The notes below the pieces were generated by a model. That model saw nothing but the letters and a program-made list of their open reading frames with translations. It did not search any database and was not told where the DNA came from. From Marivita sp. (lineage in GTDB: Bacteria; Pseudomonadota; Alphaproteobacteria; Rhodobacterales; Rhodobacteraceae), in assembly GCF_020055675.1 (NCBI RefSeq), contig NZ_JAIPUS010000014.1, forward strand, positions 1 through 64,000: 64,000 nucleotides of DNA, in the 5' to 3' direction. A program made the position numbers and the translations under genes. The first letter of the stretch is position 1. Each line of letters starts with the position of its first letter. Shown in pieces: positions 52,537-61,675 of the stretch.

Positions 52537-53577
52537 ATGGATGGTACCAAGGTCGAACCAACCGATGCGTCGGAAATCACGGAACATCTGAGCGGGACGC
52601 AGAAATCCGCGATCATGATGATGCTGTTGGGTGAAGAGGAGGCTGCCGAGATCCTCAAGAACCTCAGCCCGCGCGAGGTGCAGCATCTGGGGGCGGCGAT
52701 GTATTCGGTGCGCAACACCGATCAGGAAACGGTTAATGCCGTACTGGACGAGTTCCTGGCCATCATCAAGCAGCAGACCAGCCTTGGGCTCGGAGCTGGA
52801 AACTACATCCGCAACGTGCTCAGCCGTGCTTTGGGAGAGGACAAGGCGCAATCCGTTCTCAGCCGTATCACGCCAGCCAGCAGTGAACGCCCGATCGAAA
52901 TACTCGACTGGATGGACGCGCGATCGATCGCCGAACTTGTTCAAGATGAGCATCCACAGATCATTGCCTTGGTCGTGTCCTATCTCGATTACAGTCTTGC
53001 CTCGGACGTTCTGAACCTGTTGGGCGACGATTTGCAGCCAGAGGTCGTGCAGCGCATCGCGACATTGGAAACCGTCGACCCTGAAGCCCTGAGGGAGCTG
53101 GAAAAGGTCATGCAGGAAAAGTTCAAGGCCAATACCAGCCTGCGGTCGTCCAAGGTCGGCGGCGTCAAGGCGGCGGCGAAGATCATGAACTTTACCAAGT
53201 CCAATACCGAACGCCGTATCATGGGGTCCATCAAGCGCCGCGACAAGGAACTGATGCAGGCAATTCAGGAGAACATGTTCACCTTTGAAAATCTGGGCAT
53301 GTCCGACGACCGGTCCTTGCAGACCCTTTTGCGGTCAATTGATACCGAGGATCTCATCATGAGCATGAAGGGTGCAGATGACGAACTTCAAAACAAGCTG
53401 TTTGGCTGCATGTCGACGCGCGCGGCGGCCAATATCAAGGACGAAATGGAGGTTCTTGGCCCTGTCCGCCTGACCGAGGTGCAAAGGGCGCAGGTCAAAA
53501 TCATAGAGGTGGCCCGCAAGATGGCCGATGAAGGCACGATCGTCCTTGCCGGTCGGGGCGGGGAGCAAATGGTGTGA
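52537..53577 (+). CDS. fliG: Flagellar motor switch protein FliG
   Basis: A 346-residue C-ring protein with the EHPQ motif (DEHPQIIALVVSYL, near 129-142), QKSAIMMMLLGEEEAAEIL at the N-terminus, and the torque helix region with KGADDELQNKLFGCMSTRAA. It couples stator force to rotation. The stop overlaps the fliH start. Confidence 0.95.
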   Translation: MDGTKVEPTDASEITEHLSGTQKSAIMMMLLGEEEAAEILKNLSPREVQHLGAAMYSVRNTDQETVNAVLDEFLAIIKQQTSLGLGAGNYIRNVLSRALGEDKAQSVLSRITPASSERPIEILDWMDARSIAELVQDEHPQIIALVVSYLDYSLASDVLNLLGDDLQPEVVQRIATLETVDPEALRELEKVMQEKFKANTSLRSSKVGGVKAAAKIMNFTKSNTERRIMGSIKRRDKELMQAIQENMFTFENLGMSDDRSLQTLLRSIDTEDLIMSMKGADDELQNKLFGCMSTRAAANIKDEMEVLGPVRLTEVQRAQVKIIEVARKMADEGTIVLAGRGGEQMV

Positions 53578-54491
53578 TGCTTCACCCCGTGTCCGATCTG
53601 CAAGCCTCGACAGACAAGGACGGTTACGTCCGGGCCAATGTGTCCGATGCTCTGCAAGGATTGCAGGGCCGTGGGTTTACAAAGGACGGCGACATGCCGC
53701 GAAAGGCCGGTGGGTCTTTCCGTCGCCTGACATGGGGCGAACTGGCGGTTGAACACCCGGTTGCCCCGGTCGAACCCGACCCGACCGTGGAGGACGCGGC
53801 CGAAGATCACGAATCCGATGTGGTAAAGCGGGAGCGTGCAGACGATGCCGCAGAGCATGCCGAGGCGGTCGCCGAAGATGCACATGCAGCCAGTCAAAGT
53901 CATGATCCTCCGTCCGAGATAGCGGATGACCCTCAGCCGGTGCCGGATGTCCCGGTCCAGGTCGAGCCGCCTGCGCCGGTGGTGGACGAGCAAATGCTGC
54001 AAAAGATCCGCGACGATGCCTATGCCGAGGGGCTGTCGGCAGGCAAGGCGATGACCGAGAGCGAACGCGAGGCCGAGTTGGCGCAGCAATTCGATCGCTT
54101 GCGCGCCCTGGTTGAGCGAATGGAAGCCACGGATGTATTGGATATCGCAACACTGTCCGAAAGCCTCAGGCTGGCCGTCCTCGATCTTGCCTCCCAGCGC
54201 GTCGGTTTTCTGCTGACCAAGATGCCGGATATACTGGCGGAGCGGATCGAGATGCTGGTGGAGAACCTGTCTCATCTGTCTGGGCAGCGCGAACTTTTTC
54301 TGGCGCCGGATGATGTGTGGCTTGTGCAGAAGAGCTTTCTGGAGCGGCAGCATTCCCCACAACTTCATATTGTCGCCGACCCATCCCTGCGGCGTGGCGA
54401 TGCACGTTTGCGCATCGGTGGTGCCGAAATGAGTGATCTGATGAGCGAGACGGCGAAACCTGTCACCAAACCCGTGACAGAGACGGTTTAA
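53577..54491 (+). CDS. fliH: Flagellar assembly protein FliH
   Basis: A 304-residue protein: a disordered acidic N-terminal half, the coiled-coil start with DDAYAEGLSAGKAMTESER (around 143-161) and a C-terminal FliH/HrpE domain (LYSF-type region replaced by LAPDDVWLVQKSFLERQ). It regulates the export ATPase FliI. Assignment rests partly on position between fliG and fliI. Longer than the usual 220-250. The ATG overlaps the fliG stop. Confidence 0.85.
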   Translation: MLHPVSDLQASTDKDGYVRANVSDALQGLQGRGFTKDGDMPRKAGGSFRRLTWGELAVEHPVAPVEPDPTVEDAAEDHESDVVKRERADDAAEHAEAVAEDAHAASQSHDPPSEIADDPQPVPDVPVQVEPPAPVVDEQMLQKIRDDAYAEGLSAGKAMTESEREAELAQQFDRLRALVERMEATDVLDIATLSESLRLAVLDLASQRVGFLLTKMPDILAERIEMLVENLSHLSGQRELFLAPDDVWLVQKSFLERQHSPQLHIVADPSLRRGDARLRIGGAEMSDLMSETAKPVTKPVTETV

Positions 54492-54493
54492 CG

Positions 54494-55828
54494 ATGCTGA
54501 ACCTTACTGAACAGATCACCCGACCGCTCAAGGGAGGCACCGAGGGAGAGAGCCAGCCAAAACTGAGCGGGCGCGTCTCAAGATATGATGGGTTGCTGCT
54601 GGAATGCGACGGTTTCCCGGTCTCGGTGGGATCGATCTGCACTGTCCAGACCGATCAGGGCGATCATGTTCTGGGCGAAGTAATTGGCTACAACGAGGGC
54701 CGCAACAAGTTGGTCCTGTACGAATCCGGTGCGCCGGTACGGGCGGGCGCGCGGGTCGATCTGCTGGATCAGGGCACGTCGGTTGATGTGGGAGAGGCGT
54801 TTCTTGGGCGGGTTGTCGATGCGCTTGGGAAGCCGCTTGATGATCTGCCGACACCAGTGGGAGCGGAGCGCATTCCGCTCAACGGCAAGATGCTGAACCC
54901 TTTGGCACGAAAGCTTATTCCCGGAGCGTTGGATGTGGGCGTACGCGCCGTCAACGGCCTGCTGAGCATTGGGTGCGGTCAAAGGATCGGGATCATCGCC
55001 GGCTCGGGTGTCGGTAAATCGGTTTTGCTGGGGATGATGGCACGCCATACATCGGCGGATGTGGTGGTGATCGGCCTGATCGGTGAGCGCGCGCGCGAGG
55101 TGGGCGAGATGGTTCGATCCGTTATGAACCCCGAGGCAAGACACCGGATCAGCATCGTGGCGGTGCCTGCTGATCGGTCCCCGCTTTTGCGGATTAGGGC
55201 CGCACGCCGCGCCACCGCGATCGCTGAGCATTTCCGTGATCAGGGCAAGAACGTTTTGCTGATCATGGACTCGCTGACACGGGTTGCCCACGCGCAGCGC
55301 GAAATCGGCCTCGCCTTGGGTGAAGCGCCCACATCGAAGGGGTATCCGGCGTCAGTGATTTCGATGATCCCGACCTTGATCGAACGCGCCGGCATGGGTG
55401 TGGGCGCGCATTCGGGGTCGATCACCGGAATATACACGGTGCTGGCAGATGGGGACGATGGAAATGACCCGGTTGTAGATACGGCGCGGGCCATTCTGGA
55501 TGGGCATGTGGTGCTTAGCCGGTCGATCGCGCAAATGGGCATCTATCCCGCCATCGATATCCCCGCGTCCATCAGCCGGGTGATGAACGATATCGTCCCA
55601 CCACAGCAACAAGCGGCCGCCCAAAAGTTCAAGCGGATGGTGTCGCTGTATAATGAGAACCGGGACCTGATGTTGATGGGCGGCTATGTCTCGGGGCAGG
55701 ATAGCGATCTGGACGAAGCTGTGTCTCTTTGGCCGAGGCTGGTGGAGTACATCCGTCAGGCTCCGGACGCCCGAGCGGATATCAACGAAAGCGCCCGGTT
55801 GCTGACCTCTCTCGTGGGGCGGACCTGA
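54494..55828 (+). CDS. fliI: Flagellum-specific export ATPase FliI
   Basis: A 444-residue F1-beta-like ATPase with Walker A AGSGVGKS (around 168-175), GLIGERAREVGEMV, the Walker B LLIMDSLTRVAHAQREI and the export-ATPase GEAPTSKGYPASV motif. It powers substrate delivery to the export gate. Two bases separate it from fliH; its stop overlaps fliJ (TGATG). Confidence 0.96.
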   Translation: MLNLTEQITRPLKGGTEGESQPKLSGRVSRYDGLLLECDGFPVSVGSICTVQTDQGDHVLGEVIGYNEGRNKLVLYESGAPVRAGARVDLLDQGTSVDVGEAFLGRVVDALGKPLDDLPTPVGAERIPLNGKMLNPLARKLIPGALDVGVRAVNGLLSIGCGQRIGIIAGSGVGKSVLLGMMARHTSADVVVIGLIGERAREVGEMVRSVMNPEARHRISIVAVPADRSPLLRIRAARRATAIAEHFRDQGKNVLLIMDSLTRVAHAQREIGLALGEAPTSKGYPASVISMIPTLIERAGMGVGAHSGSITGIYTVLADGDDGNDPVVDTARAILDGHVVLSRSIAQMGIYPAIDIPASISRVMNDIVPPQQQAAAQKFKRMVSLYNENRDLMLMGGYVSGQDSDLDEAVSLWPRLVEYIRQAPDARADINESARLLTSLVGRT

Positions 55829-56247
55829 TGGGGATGCGCAAGGCGAAACTGTTGCGGAACATGGCCCTGAAGGAACAGGCCCGCCTGCCTCATTTCGTCC
55901 AGCGGCAACAGGCATTGCAGGTGGAAATAGATCAGATTCAGGCTTTGCTGGAGCGCATGGAGACGCTGCGCGATTACGCCCGTGATCAGACGGTGCAACA
56001 GGCCCACAAGCTGCACACCAACCGGTATTACGAACTTCGTCTGATCGAAGAGACCCAAGCACTATCGAACAAGCTGGATTTCCTCACGGTCGAACTGACG
56101 AACGTCACCGGGGCGATCGCTCGCATGAGTCACAAGAAACAACTGGTTTCCGACAAGGCCCGGCAGGTTTTGAAAGAAGCACAGCAAGAGCGGGACTCCA
56201 TGATCGAAGCATCTCAGACGACGTATCGCATTGTTCAGAAGCCATGA
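55828..56247 (+). CDS. fliJ: Flagellar export protein FliJ
   Basis: A 139-residue protein that is almost entirely charged coiled coil (QRQQALQVEIDQIQALLERM and later heptads), the normal size and position of the FliJ stalk protein that docks FliI to FlhA. FliJ sequences are poorly conserved, so the call rests on coiled coil and synteny. The ATG overlaps the fliI stop. Confidence 0.82.
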   Translation: MGMRKAKLLRNMALKEQARLPHFVQRQQALQVEIDQIQALLERMETLRDYARDQTVQQAHKLHTNRYYELRLIEETQALSNKLDFLTVELTNVTGAIARMSHKKQLVSDKARQVLKEAQQERDSMIEASQTTYRIVQKP

Positions 56248-56294
56248 AATTCATCGCGCCATACGTCGGGAATTTTCCGTCCCGGCGGGTTGAT

Positions 56295-56310
56295 TGGCAT
56301 CTGTCTTGCA
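56295..56310 (+). promoter_or_regulatory. Sigma-54 promoter of fliKLMNOPQR-flhB
   Basis: TGGCATCTGTCTTGCA matches the -24/-12 consensus with correct spacing. It lies in the 99 bp between fliJ and fliK, 37 bp before the fliK ATG. Confidence 0.87.
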
Positions 56311-56346
56311 GAGCTCAATCCAGTCTCTGATTGAATTGGACGCGTG

Positions 56347-58350
56347 ATGACGGCGACGCCGCTTATCAAGGATCAAAGTGTTGTGGCGCACCCGCCTTCA
56401 GGCGGCCTCAGGGCTGATGCCACTGCGGTGGGTGATGCTATTTTCGCCGAGATCTTTGCAGCGATCGACATGACGGGCCTGCAGGGTCCTGACCATGCGG
56501 GCGATGGGCCTGCAGGGCTATCCCTGATGCCGGGGGCCGACGACGAAAAGCCTGCGAGCGGTGATCCTGTGACCGGGGATGTCGCGCTGTTTGCGAAGAT
56601 GATGCACCGCGCCAAGGCCGCTTTGGTTGTGCCCGATGCAGACGATCTATCGGATATCCCGCAGACGGCGGATTTGGCGATGCTTGGTGGGGCCGAGGGG
56701 CATCTTTCCGTTCTGCGCCTGATCGGGGACCTGGGCGCCACCGATTTACCCGTCGATCTTGATAAGGTCGTGGCCTATCTTTCGCGGCTTCTCAATGGTG
56801 AGTCAGGCGCCACGTCCGAAGCTGTGCCGCTGGAAGCGGGTGTGCCACCTGAGTCTGCGAGCGACATGTTGGCCCTTTCGGATGTCGAATTGGCCCTCAT
56901 GCAGGTGGATGGGCGTTTGGCAATCAGGGTTGCTGGCGCGTTAGAGCGTGTATCAGATGATATCGCCGCTTATGCCAACTTCATAGGGCTGGCGGCGTCT
57001 ACGCCGCAGCAAGCGACAGGGCAGGCAACGCCGCTGGTGCCGGCCGAGGGTGCGCTCCTTGCCAATGCATCGGCAAGCCCTGCGCCCGCTGCGTCGATGA
57101 CGACAAGCCAGCCAAAGGGGCAGCCGTTGATAGCTTCGGGGCAAGCGGGCTCGGCATCTGTTCATGCGGCAGTCTCGCTCGAAGCACCATCTGTCTTAAT
57201 TGCAACGCCGGACGGTCCGGGTGCCGTGGGCGACCAAAAGAGTGACACACCTGTTGCCAAATCTGTCGATAATTTGACAGTCAGGCCTGATGCACCTTCG
57301 GCAGTGAACGTTTTTGCCAACCCGGTGGCCCGTATTGCAGATTTTGTTGCGGGGGCCGAGGTCGCTGGTCCAAACGGGGACGCGTTGCGTGATGGAGCCA
57401 CTTTCCAGCCTGCATCACCAGACGCCGGGTCAAAAGCTGCGGGCGCATTGGTGTCTTTGCTGGGCGTGCAAGCGGCGCCTGCGGAGCAGGGCGCTTTTCA
57501 GATGGCTCCCGGTGTACCAACTGCTGACAGTGATCTGATGTATCCGAATATCACCCAGCCCTACGTCGTTTCGGCTGTATCGCCCATGATTGCGGCCAAT
57601 ATGAAAACCGGGCGTATGCTCAGTAGTGAGCAGGCAGACGGACAACAGAGCGATCAACGCGCAGGCCTTGTGCCACAAACTATTATGGCAGGATCGGAGA
57701 TCCTTGGTGCGCGAGCAGCCGATACGGCTCTTGCTACCATTACGAGGATCGCGCGCGGCGACGCGCCAGCGCAGGCCGAGAACAATCAGAAACCCGCCCC
57801 GGACCATCGGGCAACCGGGCAGGCCGTCAGTGACATGGCTAGGACGCCAGCCGCGCAATCGAGCACGCCGTCGCCAGCAGGGTCTTCCAGTGCGGCATCG
57901 CCTGTGCCAATGGCCCAGAGCGGCGGTTTGCCAACCGTGCTGGATGTCAGGCGCCAGGGCTGGACCCAGACACTTGTCCAAAGAGCGGCGGGGATGGTGC
58001 AGTCGGGTGGCGTTCTGACATTGAAGATACTTCCCCAACATCTGGGGCAAATCACCCTGAAGATGAGCGAAGGCCGCCGTGGTCTGGATTTGCGGATCGT
58101 CACCGAAGTGGCATCGACCGCAGCCATGTTGCGCGGGGTTGAAGGCCAGATTTCAAGCGCCTTCGATGGGGCTGGTCTGACACTCGGAGAGTTTTCCGCC
58201 AACACTGGCAAAGGGGGCGACACGCCCTTTGACGATGATGGCGACGATAGTGATCCGGCTCTGGCCGGACTGAGCGATTCCGATGAAACCGACGCCCGCA
58301 TGATATCTGATGACACTGCGCAGCACTCCTTGCTGAACATTATCCTTTAA
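56347..58350 (+). CDS. fliK: Flagellar hook-length control protein FliK
   Basis: A 667-residue protein with a long low-complexity Ala/Gly/Pro/Gln-rich body and the C-terminal Flg_hook domain (about 540-620: GGVLTLKILPQHLGQITLKM, VEGQISSAFDGAGLTLGEF). It measures the hook and switches export specificity through FlhB. It is on the long side for the family (about 400-650), which may go with the enlarged hook subunit. No strong ribosome-binding site; ATG at 56347 or GTG at 56344. Confidence 0.88.
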   Translation: MTATPLIKDQSVVAHPPSGGLRADATAVGDAIFAEIFAAIDMTGLQGPDHAGDGPAGLSLMPGADDEKPASGDPVTGDVALFAKMMHRAKAALVVPDADDLSDIPQTADLAMLGGAEGHLSVLRLIGDLGATDLPVDLDKVVAYLSRLLNGESGATSEAVPLEAGVPPESASDMLALSDVELALMQVDGRLAIRVAGALERVSDDIAAYANFIGLAASTPQQATGQATPLVPAEGALLANASASPAPAASMTTSQPKGQPLIASGQAGSASVHAAVSLEAPSVLIATPDGPGAVGDQKSDTPVAKSVDNLTVRPDAPSAVNVFANPVARIADFVAGAEVAGPNGDALRDGATFQPASPDAGSKAAGALVSLLGVQAAPAEQGAFQMAPGVPTADSDLMYPNITQPYVVSAVSPMIAANMKTGRMLSSEQADGQQSDQRAGLVPQTIMAGSEILGARAADTALATITRIARGDAPAQAENNQKPAPDHRATGQAVSDMARTPAAQSSTPSPAGSSSAASPVPMAQSGGLPTVLDVRRQGWTQTLVQRAAGMVQSGGVLTLKILPQHLGQITLKMSEGRRGLDLRIVTEVASTAAMLRGVEGQISSAFDGAGLTLGEFSANTGKGGDTPFDDDGDDSDPALAGLSDSDETDARMISDDTAQHSLLNIIL

Positions 58351-58372
58351 GCACACGAACCGAGGGCCCCCG

Positions 58373-58969
58373 ATGGCTGATGATGAAGACGAGCCTAAGA
58401 AGAAATCTGGTATTCTGAAGATTCTGATATTCGTGGCGGGGGGGCTCGTGGTCCTTGGGATCGGGCTTGGCGCTGGCTATGTCCTGTTCGGGTCACAAGC
58501 GGAATCCCCCGAGCAAGTGGCGGCAAACATCATTGAACGCAATAACAACGCCGCCGCCCCGTCCGAAGACGAAGACGACGTGGAGGGTGGCGAGGGCGAA
58601 AGCCGTCCGAAACCTGATAAGGTGACCAAGGAAAGCCCGAAGGACGAGGTTTTCCAGACACTCTACTATGAAATTCCCGGCACAATGACGACCAATCTGC
58701 GGGATTCTCGTCGATTTCTTCAGGTCGGCGTTGGGGTCTCGACCCGATATGACGACGAGATCCTGAGAAACGTGGAATCCAACTTACCAGCCATCAAGGC
58801 AGTGATCCTTGCGACATTAAGCGGCTATGGCGAAGAGGACGTCATCGGACGTGATGCACGCGATGCGATGTCCTTGGAACTGACGAAGGTGATCAACGAG
58901 GAACTCGAACTTCTTGAGGGCTTTGGCGGCGTCGAGAGCGTGTTGCTGACATCGTTCGTGATGCAATAG
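58373..58969 (+). CDS. fliL: Flagellar basal body-associated protein FliL
   Basis: A 198-residue inner-membrane protein: cytoplasmic DEDEPKKKSG start, one membrane helix (about 14-38), an acidic linker (SEDEDDVEGGEGE) and a periplasmic FliL domain (RFLQVGVGVSTRYDDEI). It surrounds stator units. It starts 22 bp after fliK. Confidence 0.92.
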   Translation: MADDEDEPKKKSGILKILIFVAGGLVVLGIGLGAGYVLFGSQAESPEQVAANIIERNNNAAAPSEDEDDVEGGEGESRPKPDKVTKESPKDEVFQTLYYEIPGTMTTNLRDSRRFLQVGVGVSTRYDDEILRNVESNLPAIKAVILATLSGYGEEDVIGRDARDAMSLELTKVINEELELLEGFGGVESVLLTSFVMQ

Positions 58970-58984
58970 TATGAGCGGTTTTTG

Positions 58985-59953
58985 ATGTCTTCAAAAAAAC
59001 TCACTCAGGATGAAGTGGATGCCTTGATCAGCAGTCTTGATAAAGACGGCACAGCTTCATCCACAAAGCGGGCCGTTGCGGAACAGGATGTTCGGGAGTT
59101 CACCTTTGGCTCTGACGACCTGTCGCTTTTGGGCGATTACTATGCGCTGCGGGTAATAAACGAGCGGTTTGCACGCCTTGCAAGATCGGTGTTCCAGCCG
59201 ATGTTGCGCGTACAGCCGCGCATCGCGTCGCTGATGCCAAAGGTCCAGACTTTCGACGAATATTGTGTTGATACCAAACCGTTGATGAGCCTGACGACAT
59301 CGCGCATCGACGAATTGCGCGGCAGCAAGATGATGGTCATCCAGCCCGAGTTCATCTCAACACTGACGAACGCATATTATGGCGGTGATCTGGGCTTGAA
59401 GTACAAAGCCCGCAATGAATTCACCACGACGGAAGAGCGTGTGATCGAGATCATCACCGAAGGTCTGAATGCGATGCTGTTGACAGCGTGGCAAGATCTG
59501 ATGCCACTTACCTTTTCGGACCAGTCGCGGGAGGAAAACCTGCAATTCGCCTCGTTTGTGGATGGCAGCGATACGGTGATCATCTGCTCATTCGAGGTTC
59601 AGTTGCCCAAGATCGAGCCAGCCACGATCGACATTCTCTATCCGCTTCAGACGCTCAAGCCGATTGCCGCACAGCTACGGTCGCGCATGCAATCCGAGGT
59701 GATAGACGATGACCTGACTTGGCGCGAACGTCTCGAGAGGGCCGTATCGCAGGTGCGCTTGCCGATGAACATTCGATTGAGCAAACCCAAGGTCTCGTTG
59801 CGGCAACTTCTTGAAATGGAAACAGGGGACGTGTTCCCGATCCATCTACGCGAGGGCCTGACCGTTCTGGTGCAGGGCCACGAGATGTTCATGGCTGATA
59901 TCGGTGAAGTTGGCGGTATCAGCGCCATTACGATCACCAAGAAAATGGACTAG
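58985..59953 (+). CDS. fliM: Flagellar motor switch protein FliM
   Basis: A 322-residue C-ring protein. The N-terminal KLTQDEVDALISSLDKDG is the CheY-P-binding segment, followed by the CheC-like middle domain (RFARLARSVFQPMLRVQPRI) and the C-terminal SpoA domain (MNIRLSKPKVSLRQLLEME). Retention of the CheY-binding segment suggests chemotactic control. ATG at 58985 is used; a TTG one codon earlier is in frame. Confidence 0.93.
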   Translation: MSSKKLTQDEVDALISSLDKDGTASSTKRAVAEQDVREFTFGSDDLSLLGDYYALRVINERFARLARSVFQPMLRVQPRIASLMPKVQTFDEYCVDTKPLMSLTTSRIDELRGSKMMVIQPEFISTLTNAYYGGDLGLKYKARNEFTTTEERVIEIITEGLNAMLLTAWQDLMPLTFSDQSREENLQFASFVDGSDTVIICSFEVQLPKIEPATIDILYPLQTLKPIAAQLRSRMQSEVIDDDLTWRERLERAVSQVRLPMNIRLSKPKVSLRQLLEMETGDVFPIHLREGLTVLVQGHEMFMADIGEVGGISAITITKKMD

Positions 59954-59980
59954 CCCCGATAACACGAGAGAGAGATTTCC

Positions 59981-60280
59981 ATGTCTGACGACGAAATCGA
60001 AGCACCTACCCGCTCGCGTGAGAGCGAAAAGCTGCGCGCGCTGGAAAACATCGAAGTGGAGATGTCCGTTGAAGTGGGGCGTACCGAGATCTCGATCAGT
60101 GACCTGCTGCGCCTCAACGAAGGGTCGGTCGTGGAGCTGGATCGGCTGGCGGGCGAGCCGTTGGATATCCTTGTGAACGGAACGATGATCGCCAAGGGCG
60201 AGGTCGTGATGGTCGGCGAGCGGTTTGGCATCCGGTTCTCGGACATCGTGGACCCGGAAAAGCGTGTGGACAAGATCTGA
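59981..60280 (+). CDS. fliN: Flagellar motor switch protein FliN
   Basis: A 99-residue SpoA-domain protein: LENIEVEMSVEVGRTEISIS, GSVVELDRLAGEPLDILVNG and VGERFGIRFSDIVDPEKRV are the FliN core almost to consensus. It forms the base of the C ring. GAGAGAG lies upstream of the ATG. Confidence 0.94.
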   Translation: MSDDEIEAPTRSRESEKLRALENIEVEMSVEVGRTEISISDLLRLNEGSVVELDRLAGEPLDILVNGTMIAKGEVVMVGERFGIRFSDIVDPEKRVDKI

Positions 60281-60317
60281 TGTCGCGCTTTGGGCACAGC
60301 GTCATGCGGTGATGAAA

Positions 60318-60611
60318 ATGTCTTTTCTCTCCCCGGATCTGAAAAGCATCTTGATCGTTCTGGCATTTCTGGGAACGCTTCTTGTTGTGCGGCAGATCAT
60401 TGTCACCAAGGCGAACAGCATCAAGCAGACCCTTGGGACGCATGATCAACGGATACACTTGCTGGAGGTGTACCGGGTTGAGAAAACTTTAAAGCTTTCC
60501 TTGCTCGATATCGAGGGGAACCGCGTTGCCGTATTGCACGGCGCAGGGCGTCATGCGGCCTTGCTCAAGCTTGACGGCCCTCCGGCGGAAAAGCGTGTGC
60601 CGGATGCGTGA
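60318..60611 (+). CDS. fliO: Flagellar biosynthesis protein FliO
   Basis: About 97 residues: one N-terminal membrane helix (LKSILIVLAFLGTLLVVRQI) and a small basic cytoplasmic domain (RVEKTLKLSLLDIEGNRVAV, LHGAGRHAALLKL), the pattern of FliO, which helps FliP assemble. The family is weakly conserved and the call relies on position between fliN and fliP. Start ATG at 60318 or 60312. Confidence 0.8.
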   Translation: MSFLSPDLKSILIVLAFLGTLLVVRQIIVTKANSIKQTLGTHDQRIHLLEVYRVEKTLKLSLLDIEGNRVAVLHGAGRHAALLKLDGPPAEKRVPDA

Positions 60612-61404
60612 TCTGCGGAAAATCGTGTTATCCATGCCGGTCCTGAAACGATGCCTCGGCCTGTTTTTGGCCAGCCTTGCGGTCATGATATTCTTGCCGT
60701 CGCAGCCTTGGGCACAAGAGTCTGTCGAGGGCTTTCCAGCGTTGAACGTCACAACCGGCGAAGATGGCGAAACAACCTATTCACTGTCATTGCAAATCCT
60801 TGCCTTGATGACAGTGTTGACGATCCTGCCCTCGTTTGTGTTGGGGGTGACCGCTTTCACCCGGATCATCATCGTGCTTTCAATCTTGCGGCAGGCATTG
60901 GGCACCCAGCAAACGCCACCCAACCAGGTTCTGATTTCAATCGCGCTTTTTCTGACATTCTACATCATGGCGCCGACTTTTGACGAGATCTACACGCAAA
61001 GCCTGTCACCCTATCTGGACGGGCAGACATCGCCGGAGACGGCGATCGGAAGTGCCGCGTCGATCTTGCGGGAATTTCTCATTCTCAACACCCGCGAATC
61101 CGACCTCGTGATGTTCGCCGAGATGGCTGGGGATGCCCCCTATCAATCCAACGACGAGGTTCCCTATTCGGTGCTTTTGCCGGCCTTCATAACATCGGAA
61201 CTGAAAACTGCGTTTCAAATCGGGTTTCTGCTGTTTCTTCCATTTTTGGTCATCGACCTTGTGATCGCGTCGATCCTGATGTCGCTTGGCATGATGATGC
61301 TGAGCCCGATGCTCGTGGCTTTGCCGTTCAAGCTGCTGTTGTTCGTCCTGGTGGACGGATGGGCCATGACCGTGGCGTCGATCGCGTCCACCTATGTGAA
61401 CTAG
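60604..61404 (+). CDS. fliP: Flagellar export gate protein FliP
   Basis: About 266 residues: cleavable signal (VLKRCLGLFLASLAVMIFLP ... WAQ) and four membrane helices with LPSFVLGVTAFTRIIIVLSI, RQALGTQQTPPNQVLISIAL and FQIGFLLFLPFLVIDLVIAS, all highly conserved in FliP. It is the core of the export channel. ATG at 60604 overlaps fliO; an ATG at 60634 is an alternative. Confidence 0.95.
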   Translation: MRDLRKIVLSMPVLKRCLGLFLASLAVMIFLPSQPWAQESVEGFPALNVTTGEDGETTYSLSLQILALMTVLTILPSFVLGVTAFTRIIIVLSILRQALGTQQTPPNQVLISIALFLTFYIMAPTFDEIYTQSLSPYLDGQTSPETAIGSAASILREFLILNTRESDLVMFAEMAGDAPYQSNDEVPYSVLLPAFITSELKTAFQIGFLLFLPFLVIDLVIASILMSLGMMMLSPMLVALPFKLLLFVLVDGWAMTVASIASTYVN

Positions 61405-61408
61405 CCGG

Positions 61409-61675
61409 ATGGAATTCGACTCCAACATAGAAAGTCTGCGCGGCGCATTTTGGCAAATCATCATGGCGGCGGGGCCCATCCTTGGCGTGGCTCTGGCCGT
61501 CGGTCTGTTGATAGGTATCCTGCAAGCCGCGACATCAATCAATGAAATGACGCTGAGTTTCGTCCCCAAACTTGTGATCGTGTTGATCGCGATGGCGTTG
61601 CTGTCGACATACATGATGCGGGAAATGGTAGATTATTTCGCAACGATCTTCGAGCAGATCCGCCTGTTGAAATGA
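61409..61675 (+). CDS. fliQ: Flagellar export gate protein FliQ
   Basis: An 88-residue protein with two membrane helices (GPILGVALAVGLLIGILQAA, LVIVLIAMALLSTYMMREM) and the QAATSINEMTLSFVPK motif of FliQ. It is four bases after fliP and overlaps fliR by four bases. Confidence 0.94.
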   Translation: MEFDSNIESLRGAFWQIIMAAGPILGVALAVGLLIGILQAATSINEMTLSFVPKLVIVLIAMALLSTYMMREMVDYFATIFEQIRLLK

